Shown here piece by piece: positions 54,423 to 64,000 of a stretch of DNA of 64,000 nucleotides. Where the stretch lies: positions 124,001 to 188,000 of the forward strand of contig JACKQL020000061.1 in NCBI GenBank assembly GCA_018296165.2, written 5' to 3'. Under the pieces are notes generated by a model that was given only the letters and a program-made list of their open reading frames with translations, had not been told where the DNA came from and did no database searches. Within the stretch, counting starts at the first letter, position 1; each line of letters begins with the position of its first letter. The translations under genes and the position numbers were made by a program. This DNA comes from Termitomyces sp. T153 (Eukaryota > Basidiomycota > Agaricomycetes > Agaricales > Lyophyllaceae).

Positions 54423-55430
54423 ACGCGCGGCACCTACACAGCAGTAAACTGCATATGCTGTGTGCCCCATTTTTCTCACGGACTTTCTCTCCCTTCAAGC
54501 ATGTATGTATTACTCTCATTCCCCTTATGTTCCATCTATCATTATTCCTGTTGTACGCTCTCCTGGATCTCTCATGCTACTACTCTGCGTATATGTATTA
54601 CAATTACCACACACACACAGACTCGACTACTACAATCACCAGCATCTGTATCACTTACTAACTCATACCAATAATACCCGTTTCCACATCGAAAACATAT
54701 GTAGGCCAAGTAAGCGAGTCAACAGCAACGCTAACGGTCAATCAATTCTGATTGCTACGTAGTATGCACAACAATGTAGATTGGCTTATATGTACCCATG
54801 GGATAGCGGGATGAAATCACAATCACGATCAACCACATTGATACTGACACCAGCGTACTACATACAGCTTCGACTTTTACATCCCTCGAGCGAGAAGCCA
54901 AAGCCAAAATCAAGTCAAGGATAAGTTTCCACAGCAGCAGGGAGCCACTTGGAGTGGTAACTCAAAGGCCTCAGACGCAACGTTCTTTGGATGTCGACAT
55001 TCGACGAACGATCAGTGTTTCGTGGTTCATGTTTCATGTTTCAGTCATATCACGTATCAAGAGGAAGGGAGTAGGATGATGATCTCGGATCGTACATATT
55101 CAATGATACCACCGAGAAACCCGAGTACCCGCCAATTAGAGGAGAGATTTGAAATGGACGTTGGACGATAATCAATAATCAAGGTTCGTTTGTTCGTTCG
55201 ATGGATCATCAGTTCAATCAATCAGCGTTTCGAGCTCTCGATGCATTGTTAACGACACTCTGGAAGCAAAAGATAAGAAGCGTGTTCATTTGTGAATTCA
55301 TCAAGTTCGTTGGAGACGATACTTGCGCACAAACGGTGCCGGTGATCATTGATCGCGTCGTTAGACTGACTAGACAGATGCTCGGGCACCCTTGGCTGAG
55401 TCGAAAGAAAGACCAGGACATCCTCAAGGA
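54423..55430. other. intergenic region, no gene seen
   Basis: This is the 3' flank of the gene ending at 54,422, with a CACACACACACA run near 54,610 and TTTCATGTTTCA repeats near 55,025. Short frames here have no motif. The satellite begins near 55,430. Confidence 0.4.
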
Positions 55431-57540
55431 GCCGAGAGATGACATACATAGAGAAGAGAGGAGAGGAGAGGAGATTGTGTTGGTAGGGCTTGGACACGTC
55501 GGTTTGGACGAGACGGTATCAAGTGCTTAGCAAGTTTAGAGCTCGATCAAGGTTGTATCACGCGAAGATTTAGAGCAGCAAAGAAGGGAAGGTGGGAAGA
55601 CAGATAGATCAGTTGGAAGTTTTTTTCTGTAGGCCGTGGGAAGTCGGCAAGATCGCGAGCCGCGATAACGTCGAACGTTCGACGATGATTCAGTATACGG
55701 ATGTCTCGTTTGTATTTGTATAAATCCTCAAAAAGCCAGAAAAGCGAAGAGAACACATTGTGTTGGTAGGGCTCGGGACACGTGGACGGTATCAAGTGCT
55801 TAGTAAGTTTAAAGTTTGGTCAAGGTCGTATCACAAAAGAAGAGAAGAGAAGGCAAGGCAGAAGACAGATCACTTGGAAGTTTTTTTGGAACAAGATCAC
55901 CCATTTGGAGAAATCCTCGATGAGCCGAGAGATGACATACAGAGATCGCTAGAAAAGAGAAGAGAACACATTGTGTTGATAGGGCTCGGGACACGTGGAC
56001 GGTATCAAGTACTTAACAAGTTTAGTGTTCGATCAAGGTCGTATATCACAAGAGAAGAGAAGAGAGGATAAGGTGGGGAAGTCGGCAAGATCAGAGCCGA
56101 CGGATGACATACATAGAAGAAAAAGGAAGACATTGTGTTGGTAGGGCTCGGGACACGTGGACGGTATCAAGTGCTTAGTAAGTTTAAAGTTTGGTCAAGG
56201 TCGTATCACAAAAGAAGACACGAGAAGGGCAAGGCAGAAGACAGATGATCACTTGGAAGTTTTTTGGAACAAGATCACTCATTTGTAGAAATCCTCGACG
56301 AGCCGAGAGATGACCATACATAGAAGAAAAAAGAAGACATTGTGTTGGTAGGGCTCGGGACACGTGGACGGTATCAAGTACTTAACAAGTTTAGTGTTCG
56401 ATCAAGGTCGTATATCACAAGAGAAGAGAAGAGAGGATAAGGTGGGGAAGTCGGCAAGATCAGAGCCGACGGATGACATACATAGAAGAAAAAGGAAGAC
56501 ATTGTGTTGGTAGGGCTCGGGACGCTTTGGTTTGGACGAGACGGTATCAAGTGCTTAGTAAGTTTATAGTTCGATCAAGGTCGTATCACAAAAGAAGAGA
56601 AGGGAAGGGCAGGGCAGAAAACAGATCACTTGGAAGTTTTTTGGAACAAGATCACCCATTTGTAGAAATCCTCGACGAGCCGAGGGATGACATACATAGA
56701 AAAGAGAAGAGAGGATATCGTGTTGGTAGGGCTCGGGACACGTGGACGGTATCAAGTGCTTAGCAAGTTTATAGTTCGATCAAGGTTGTATCACGCGAAG
56801 ATTTAGAGCAGCAAAGAAGGGAAGGTGGGAAGACAGATGGATCAGTTGGAAGTTTTTTTCTGTAGGCCGTGGAAGTTGGCAAGATCGCGAGCGGCGATTC
56901 ATATGTAGAATCCTCGGCGAGCCGAGAGATGACATACGTAGAAGAGAAAAGAAGACATTGTGTTGGTAGTGCTCGGGACACGTGGACGGTATCAAGTGCT
57001 TGGTAAGTTTAGAGTTCGATGAAGGTCGTATCACAAAAGAAGAGAAGGGAAGGGCAGGGCAGAAGACAGATCACTTGGAAGTTTTTCTGTAGGCCGTAGA
57101 AGTTGGCAAGATAACGAGCCGACGGATAACATACATAGGATAGAGAAGAGAAGACATCGTGTTCGCCATGATAGGATTTGGGACCACGTCGGTTTGGACG
57201 GTTCCAAGTACTTGGTGAGTTTAGAGTTTGGTCAAGGTCGTATCACGCGTATATTTAGTGAAGAGAAGGGAAGAGAGGAGAGGAGAAGGTGGGAAGACTG
57301 GTTGGAAGTTTTTCTGTAGGCCGTGGGAAGTCGGCAAGATCACGAGCCGCGACAACGTCGAACGTTCGACGATGTTTATATAAATCCTCGAAAAGCCCTC
57401 GAAAAGCCAGAAAAGCGAAGAGAACACATTGTGGTTGATGGAGCTCGGGACATGGACTAGAGTTAGATCAAGGTCGTATCACAAAAGAAGAGAAGCAAAG
57501 GGTAAGGCAGAAGACAGATCACTTGGAAGTTTTTCTGTTC
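55430..57540. repeat. composite satellite, about nine units of 160-275 bp
   Basis: The landmark GGTATCAAGT occurs at 55,515, 55,788, 56,001, 56,163, 56,370, 56,543, 56,748 and 56,988, with a diverged copy at 57,199. Spacings are 273, 213, 162, 207, 173, 205, 240 and 211 bp, so units are mosaics of modules. Recurrent modules are GTTGGTAGGGCTCGGGACAC, ACACGTGGACGGTATCAAGT, GATCAAGGTCGTATCAC, AAGAAGAGAAG purine runs, CAGATCACTTGGAAGTTTTT and CGAGCCGAGAGATGACATAC. Most units contain the palindrome CACGTG. CpG is normal. The frames found here merely translate the repeats. Confidence 0.85.
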
Positions 57541-58705
57541 GGCAAGATCTACCATCTTTCATCTATCATCTCCCTAGACCAGTGCTTGCACAAATCCACA
57601 AGGGAACAGAGGGTCAGTCGGGTCGGGAGACGTCAGCTGATATCATAGGTGGAGTCGGTAGAGTCCGGATGGGGTTTGTGTATGTGGGGCGGGGTAAGTA
57701 TGCATGTACTGTACATCATGTACATTGTACTACCGCATTTATCTGGTTTTTCACAACCGAATGTAGGCGAATCCGGGTCCGAGTCGGGCCATAACTATGG
57801 AATGTTCAGATCTTTTGTGTTCAGATTAAGAACGGAAAAAAGTATCCTGAGCAGCCGGAAAGGAGATTCGGAGTCTGCCGGAAGGAGTATGTTGTGGTGC
57901 AATTAAGTACCGAACAGTGCTCCGAAATTATCCGGTTATTCTTGATCTCGAGTCAGCATTCATTCCTACACGGCGGCTGGGGCTCATTCATAGCAGCCTG
58001 ACCATGGCGCGGATACGGTCACGGGGCATGGTATTTTACGGGAAATGGATAGGTCACAGGATAGCGGATTTGAGGAGGGATTTTTGGCCAAATTTGAGTC
58101 CCAACCCTTTGCCATTGTGGATTTGAGGCCCAGCCGGGCAAAAGCTTTGGCATTGTTAGGGTATCTGAATAGGGATGTGGTTAACTATGTTTCAGCTTAT
58201 GTAGAAGGTGTTGTAACACACTAATGTTGCATGCATTACAAGAGAAAAGAGAATTTCCTTTTTGGGACATATATTTTGCATAAGTTTATCCTTTATTTGC
58301 GAATTTGAAGGCCCACCCGGAGAAGGTTTCTCGGGAGTTCCCGGGGCCTAAACGGATTGATCTATCGTACATACAAGGCCATACGCAAATTTAGCCAGAG
58401 GCAGACAGATTTTCGCTCGATAGTATATACTTATACTTTTTAGGTTAGACTGCCAGCTATTTAAATCTCACTTTGCAAGATGCCCTTCGAATTCGCGAGA
58501 GGGCTTTTTGTATTTCTCCAGCCTCAAACGAATGTAAAAGGTATAAAAATTATGAGAATAAGGCAATCCAAAAACTATACATCAGTAAAATAGGTACACA
58601 CTATCTATATAGGTAAGTTCCAAAAATACAATTCTAAACCATCCTGCGTGTTGACACAGGTGCCCAGATAGATCGACACAGGTGTCAGATAGATATAGGT
58701 TTAAG
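57541..58705. other. intergenic region, no gene seen
   Basis: Short frames only. The stretch includes the 3' flank of the MFS gene (minus strand). A run of CCGG-rich phrases around 57,860-58,110 has no ORF support. Confidence 0.4.
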
Positions 58706-60641
58706 TTAGTCATCATTTTCTTCGGCTTCCTTCCAGACCTCGTGAGGCAGACAGAGGCCAAGGTAGACAGCACAACAGGAAAGAACCAATAGAATGGCGT
58801 ACACTCCATATCCCCCAAGAATTCTGTGCTCCACCGATAAGGCAAACAGAGAAGTTGCCATGCTTGGCCCGATGGCTCGCCCTATTGATACAGTGGTCTG
58901 CGAAAGCCCATTGGTCGCGCCGAGAGAACGTTTGTTCGGTGTTGAAGATGTGATGTACATGAATATACAACCTTGATCAAACAGCCAACGGTCAGAGGAG
59001 TGTCGTAATGTGCAAGATCAAGAATGAACTTGCCATACGACATATCCATAAGTGTCATCAATCCAATAATGCTACTGATGCACACCCAAGTAAAGGCGTT
59101 GACGCCAAATTCTCGTGCGTTGAGACTCATGATGGGGAAAAGAGCAAAGATAGGGAGGAATACGGTGACGCCTGTGATAAATACCCTTCGAACACCGGCA
59201 ATACGAACGAAAGTTGGAAATAAGAGGGCTTGTAATATTCCACTTAATGCTCCGTATGATCCTATGATATACCCGATGGTATGAGGAGCGAATCCGAGGC
59301 CGCCGGCGCTGAGAGGCATCGCGAGAAACAGGGGAAGCAAGGCATCGAGTGCGATGTTCAAGAGCGCGACACTCGTGTAGTTTGTGATCGAGAGAATGAC
59401 AGGGTAGATGAGAAGCTGACGGAATGCGACAGGTTGATCCTTGGTTTGGTCTTTCAGACTAGCGGATGAACCAAGCGATTTTGGGACGGTCTGCATGATG
59501 ATTGGGGGCCGTCAAGTGAGGATGAAGAGATCGAGTCGTACCTCTTTGAGAAAGATTAGGGTTATACCAAATATGATAAAGACGAAGACGGCGGTAACAA
59601 AGCAAGGGAGAAAATAGGGGTACTCCTTCCAGAATGTACCCTTGAAGGCGTTGGGGAAGCGTTCTGCGGGCCGTGCAAGCGTCCCTCCAATCAGAGGTCT
59701 AGAAGCATATCAGAACGGGGGCATAAAAGGGTAATTACGAGGATGATGGAATCTAATACCCTAATGTTGTACCGGTTGCCCATACCATTGTCATCATGGG
59801 GAAACCTTTTGCGCGGTTTGACGCGTCGGTCAATTCGCCCATCACACTTTTCGCCACACCTAGACGAGCCACCAAGGGTCCTCAGTGACAAATGAGATAT
59901 TGATAGATACTACTTACGTACCCACATTTCCGTTCAACAGGCCACAAAGACATCGGCTGGGGGCATCCGAGTTAAAGCGAGTGAGGTCCCGTTCCTGAGA
60001 AAATGTACCTTATAACCAAGGCCCAGAATGTGCGAGAGAGACCAAAGCATATCATCGACAGAGTGGTCCCGAAGAGACCGAGGAGGAGTATTGGCTTTCG
60101 ACCCACATGATCTGAGAGCCTGCTCCAATGCAGAACGGTCAGGGCTTCGAAAACGAAAAACGAAGACATCTAGGAAAAGCGCGATTAATGAGACGGTCGA
60201 TAGGAGTAGAAACATCGTACAATCAGCCCAGCGTAGTATCCTACTTGGTGGTCGTTGGCATATCCAGAATCGATGATATCTAGTCCTCCGACGAGCTTAG
60301 AATCATTAACAACGCATAATTTCGAACTAGATGGGACACACCTGATTCACGTATGGAGATATGGACATACTCGTCAAAGGTTCGCAGACTTGCAAAAGAA
60401 GGACAATCAACACCTGACCCCAAGGTAGAGGTGTCATTGTTTGCTTTCTCGAACCATACAGGAGAGACGTTTCCTCGTGGACCTGAATCGTGTCTCTAGA
60501 ATTTAGAGGTGAAGCACTAGATCGCCGCTTTGGCTGAAGACGTTCGGAGATGCTGCCATAGTCCGTGGAAGAGGAAATCTTCGAAGTGGAGTTTTGAAGA
60601 GGGTTCTCCAACTCTTGGGTCGACACAGACATGGGAGACAT
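58706..60641 (-). CDS. major facilitator superfamily transporter (DHA1/ZIFL-like)
   Basis: Start ATG 60,639-60,641 (MSPMSVSTQELENPLQ); stop TAA 58,706-58,708. A cytosolic Ser-rich N-terminus precedes helix 1 (WGQVLIVLLLQVCEPLTSMS). After an intron follow GGLDIIDSGY, VGYYAGLI, then SFFVFEALTVLHWSRLSDHV and GRKPILL, where SDHVGRKP is the MFS motif A. NGNVGVAKSVMGELTDASNR, GTTLGPLIGGTLARPAERFP and FWKEYPYFLPCFVT match the fungal ZIFL/DHA1 drug:H+ antiporter subgroup. The C-terminal six helices lie in LAMPLSAGGLGFAPHTIGYI and APNKRS-type sequence (TPNKRSLGATNGLSQTTVSI). About 50-60-nt introns interrupt it, one with GC-AG ends (59,033-58,972). No stop was found in the model, so it looks intact. 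It sits in the plasma or vacuolar membrane; substrate unknown. Confidence 0.8.
58972..59033 (-). other. GC-AG intron in the MFS gene
   Basis: The 62-nt intron starts GCAAGTTC and ends GATCAAG. Splicing joins MDMSYG to CIFMYITSSTPNKR, matching the continuous helix of related transporters. Reading through gives a hydrophilic insert in the helix. Confidence 0.65.
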
Positions 60642-61527
60642 GGGATCAACACTGAGAGGCTAGGAATTTATGAACTTGCATTATACTATGGACACATGAC
60701 GTGCGCCATAACACTGGCTCACCCTTAGAGAAATACTTATATGCAGTTAGGGGCTAGAACCAGGTGAGAACCGGCCTAACGAGATACGACTGATGGCAGA
60801 CTGCAGATAGTGCGTGAATTATGGTTCGACAATCGAGAAGCGCACTATTTTTGCTTCACAATGTAAACACATTTGATTTCTCCATCGAGTCGTCATCGCA
60901 TGTGTCTTCAGTCTAGTTGAGCCTCGGCCTTATTCGTAAGCCTGAAGGGCAGAGTTTGAATGGCTCCCGAAGAAAAGATTATCTGGTGATATTCTCGAGG
61001 CGAATAAAAGCAGGGACGTGATGTACCATCTATTTTTGACGATATGTAACCAAAGTAGATGGGAAATATGGGCCATATTCTGTCATATTCCATGCCTGAT
61101 GGAGCATATTCGCAAGGCACCACAAACCAAAACTTGGTTCGTCACATGGAAAGCAGGACAAAGCAATCAGTGCTGAGGCAGCTGCAATTGATGTTGGCAG
61201 CCGCAGTTGGTATGGCTCGCAGTGGGGCAGTCAAAGGCAAGGAGGAAGGAAGTTGTCCATGTTTTTCCTTTTGGTATAAATGTAGTCATGCTTTCAAGGG
61301 GGGAATGAAATTAAAATAAGACATAACGGGTCGAATTTTTTTTTTAAAAACAGGGCATCTTGGCTCGACCTACCTGCTGACTAATCTTTCAAATAAGGTA
61401 ATCGGATCACCGACTACTTTCCTCATTCTCGCCATCGTTTTCCACCTCTACCTGCAGAACAGGTAGAAAGAATAGACTAGTTCTGAGGGCTTTGGATTGT
61501 ACAAGGTCCCAATTACTCATAGGAAAG
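60642..61527. other. MFS upstream region and right edge of island 2
   Basis: The promoter region of the MFS gene (minus strand) is expected here. CpG becomes rare after about 61,450. An 86-codon frame at 61,059-61,319 has no known motif. A poly-T/A run lies at about 61,338-61,350. Confidence 0.4.
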
Positions 61528-62095
61528 CTAATGAAAAGGTGGTGGACTTAGTTTGATACAAGTCCAAAAATGTTGCTCAAGGTTAGCAATAGCAAATGGT
61601 TGGTGGGCAGTGTTGGCACTAGCAATAGGTGGTCTGCTAAAAAGTGTCAATATCATAGCAAATAGAGTTAGAAAGTTGGCAAAAGCAGAATGTTTGGTGA
61701 ATGCAAATGGGATGATAGTAACCATATTGGCAAGATGGGTTGTGCATGTTGATTTCACTATTTTCAACAAACCAAGCATTTTGCAATCAAGTAAGAAGAT
61801 TGGTTTCATATATGGCACCTTTGCCATGAATCAATATGAGTTTCCAAACAGTGGCAGTGGTAGACTCTCCTTTGATTTGGCAAAATGTAGTTCGATCAAT
61901 TGTACCATAAATTATTTCATGGATTTGTGCTTCTTTTTGCAACCATTCTTCAAGCAACTCTTCATGTTCCTCAATCTGCATATCAGACAGTGGAAGCAAT
62001 GCATTGTTGTTCTCATAGAAGAATCCATCTGGTTTGATGAGGTCAGCTAGTTTATATGCAGTACCTGTAATATGACAACAAAGCTTTTTCAACAT
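61528..62095 (-). pseudogene. Copia Gag fragment
   Basis: A minus-strand frame at 62,095-61,787 reads GTAYKLADLIKPDGFFYE, ALLPLSDMQIEEHEELLEEW, QKEAQIHEIIYGTIDRTTFC and QIKGESTTATVWKLILIHGK, ending YETNLLT. This is the N-terminal pattern of Ty1/Copia Gag (UBN2-like family) in Agaricomycetes. The next part continues in another frame to about 61,528 (MVTIIPFAFTKHSAFANF), so there is a frameshift. The fragment lies just inside the CpG-poor block at the island edge. Confidence 0.7.
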
Positions 62096-62800
62096 TATGG
62101 CATTAATAATGTGTTTCTAGTAAGCAGGCAAATTGGAACCTCAGAATTGTCAACAAAGTTGACAAGATGTCATAGGTATCTTTGGGGCCAATCACCTGTT
62201 GTGGCAGGACTGGGTTGCAAAAGAGCTAAGAAGCTGCAATAGATGAGGTATGACCTCACTGAACAGTAGAAAGACACTTTATATTGCATGTATCTACCTG
62301 CAATAAATGAGGTATACTACCAAATTTAAATGAGTGAACATTATGAATAGTAAATAGTACTTACACCTCAGTGAACAGTAGAAGGACACTAAGGTGTGAC
62401 AGTGACACTGCAAAGGAAGATAAATTCTATTCCCTGCTCTGTCCTCACCATAGGCAATGGACATGAACAATGATTCATTGATGAAGAAATTGCTTTCACT
62501 CTCATGGAAGATGAATCCACCTGGTTCAACTGTTCTACTAATACCCCTTCCACAAGCAAAGAGAAAGGGAAGGCAACTGATTTTTTGCCTTTCAAGCCAA
62601 CAAGGAGAGTGAATTCTCTTGACCCTCTTGGTCATCAGCAAACCAAGATAGGGCCATAGAGCAGTACTTTACTTCCAGGTAGAAGGGAAAGGATGAGGCA
62701 AAAAGCCTGAGCCCTCTTCAGACATTATGAATGAGATCATACAAAAATGACCTCACCTACAGTGCACATAGAATCATGAAATATTCTCCTTCACTTTGCA
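62096..62800 (-). other. transposon sequence, no domain recognised
   Basis: A 115-codon minus-strand frame (62,641-62,294) contains GGFIFHESESNFFINESLFM and AYGEDRAGNRIYLPLQCHCH; the regularity suggests a decayed protein I cannot identify. A short segment around CACCTCAGTGAACAGTAGAA repeats near 62,253 and 62,364. It separates Copia parts of opposite orientation. Confidence 0.35.
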
Positions 62801-62801
62801 G

Positions 62802-63624
62802 CTGCAAAGGGCTATGATGCAACCCAGATCAATAGTAAAACAGCTTTTCTCTATGGAATTCTCCTAGAAGAGGAAACACAGTATATGAAGCAACCAGAAG
62901 GATTTGAAGAGAAAGGAAAGGAGGACTGGGTATGTTGTTTGTGCAGGGGCTGTATGGGATGAAGCAAGCATAATAGATATGAATGGGATAGTGAACAAGA
63001 ACATGATGTTGTGGGGGTTCAGACAATTGGCATGAAAGTCTTGCATTTACCACTAAACAATTGATCAGGGTACTACCATTGCAGCTTTGCATGTAAATGA
63101 TTTTATATTGATTGCAAGGAGCAAGGAAGCAAATGAGCCTTTGAAAAATCAAATGAGGCAACTCTGGACCATTTACAACCTTGGTCTTCCATGTTTTGTT
63201 GTTGGCATTGCAGTAGAATGGGGACTACCCAAATCATGTTGTGGAGCTCTTGCAGACTGCGCTTATTGACACAATCATCAATCAGTTTGGCCAGAAAGAT
63301 GCAACACCACTCTCTCTGCCCATGGACCCCAGCTACAAGTTCTGTCAAATTAACCACAGCACATTATGCCCAGAGGAACAACATGCTTTTGAACAAAGAC
63401 TGTATTGCCAGCTGGTTGGATGCCTTGTATACTTGGCTATATTGACACACCCTGATATTGCATTTGGCATCCAACAACTCAATCAGTACCCCAACTCATA
63501 TGCTATACCTCATTGGAATGTAGCTATCCATTGTGTCAAGAGGCAATCAGTGAGCAAGCTGGCCAGAGGCATGGTGGGCAAGTGGCAGGTGACCAATAAG
63601 GGGCAAAGGCAGAGGGCAAGGTAA
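62802..63624 (+). pseudogene. Copia reverse transcriptase fragment
   Basis: The plus strand reads AAKGYDATQINSKTAFLYGI, then EEETQYMKQPEGFEEKGKED, pieces of an LYGMKQA stretch, HVNDFILIARSKE near 63,090, LIDTIINQFGQKDATPLSLP, then LYCQLVGCLVYLAILTHPDI and AFGIQQLNQY. This is the Ty1/Copia RT (RVT_2) in order. Family QIDVKTAFLYG reads QINSKTAF and the catalytic YVDD box reads HVND, so both catalytic Asp sites carry Asn. TRPDIAY reads THPDIAF. At least two frameshifts occur between 62,930 and 63,240. It is plus-oriented, opposite to the Gag fragment at 61.5-62.1 kb, so the two are from different insertions or an inversion. Confidence 0.75.
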
Positions 63625-64000
63625 GGTGAGGGTCCATGCAGCTTACAGGTATGCTAGTGAAGAAACCTGGAAGCAATGCTATTGTCTGGACTAGGGATCC
63701 TATCTTCAGGTCTGCCTATATACTAAGGCTACTAGATGACTAAGTATCTATGACTAAGTTGGAGGCTGCTGACTACAACCTAATGACAAAGAAGAGGCTA
63801 CTACAAACTATTGACTAATTAGTGGTAGTAGAAGGATCAATGAACAACAATAATATACCATGTGCCAGGTACAATATACCCATTAGGCCTGGGAGCTAAG
63901 ACAGTGAGGGAGTAAGAAGGGGCCAGGCAGGCCAGAGGTTGGCTAGATAGAGGTGCCAATCCCTACAGACTAAGCTAGGCAAGGGTGGGACAGTCTGAGG
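63625..64000. other. CpG-poor repeat flank, nothing recognised
   Basis: This may be the RNase H or 3' part of the Copia copy, but I could not find a conserved motif. The window ends here. Confidence 0.3.

Noticed and set aside
53738..54661. 307-codon plus-strand frame overlapping the 183-aa protein
   Set aside because: Its composition is Pro/Arg/His-rich noise and it runs through the 3' flank with CA repeats; the other frame has better protein character and a clear end.
55201..57427. Many short frames in the satellite
   Set aside because: They recur with the repeat units and change with each unit, so they translate the repeat.
57429..57794. 121-codon plus-strand frame
   Set aside because: It begins in the satellite and has no motif or splice support.
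61059..61319. 86-codon plus-strand frame
   Set aside because: No motif and an unremarkable start; probably chance at the island edge.

Overview
The window looks like a transposon-rich Agaricomycete (mushroom-forming basidiomycete) chromosome. The evidence is host genes with many ~50-nt introns, a DUF6533-type membrane protein gene, KDZ transposases carrying the fungal CxC2, CxC5 and CxC6 cysteine clusters, a DIRS-like tyrosine-recombinase retroelement, a Rep/helicase Helitron and Copia remnants. I cannot name the species.

Base composition is a strong mosaic. CpG is almost absent from about 1-16,000, 22,150-49,690 and 61,500-64,000, which hold transposons. It is normal in two islands, about 17,400-22,100 and 49,690-61,450, which hold the genes that look alive. 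Many stops and lost catalytic residues in the transposons sit where a CpG would have become TpG or CpA, as expected from 5-methylcytosine deamination.

Layout. (a) 1-19,088: a minus-strand DIRS-like element (Gag about 19.1-16.5 kb, RT 16.5-15.4 kb, RNase H 15.3-15.0 kb, continuing at 1.79-0.2 kb with the rest of RNase H and the tyrosine recombinase). It is split inside the RNase H domain by a 13.2-kb minus-strand LTR element (1,788-14,963) flanked by the 5-bp duplication CCAGT. The LTR element holds a decayed Gag, no recognisable pol, a KDZ/CxC5-CxC6 transposase (5,145-7,533) and an intron-containing unknown gene just upstream of it (7,578-9,716). (b) 19.1-22.1 kb: island 1, with an apparently intact ten-exon DUF6533-type gene that includes an 8-nt micro-exon. 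(c) 22.1-42.5 kb: decayed repeats, comprising two more copies of the same LTR element end, inverted copies of the DIRS-like terminal block, two clusters of tRNA-like (SINE-like) repeats, a second KDZ transposase with CxC2 (30.8-34.3 kb), several unknown decayed genes and many short tandem repeats. (d) 42.5-49.7 kb: a plus-strand Helitron with HUH Rep and PIF1-like helicase, ending in a 61-bp minisatellite and a nested hairpin. (e) 49.7-61.4 kb: island 2, with a secreted type-B carboxylesterase gene (one in-frame TGA), a small conserved-looking unknown protein, a 2-kb composite satellite and an MFS transporter. (f) 61.5-64 kb: Copia Gag (minus) and Copia RT (plus) fragments.

No rRNA gene, functional tRNA gene, CRISPR array or bacterial-type operon was seen. 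All gene models were built by hand from splice signals, frame continuity and recalled family motifs; none was checked by alignment or database search.
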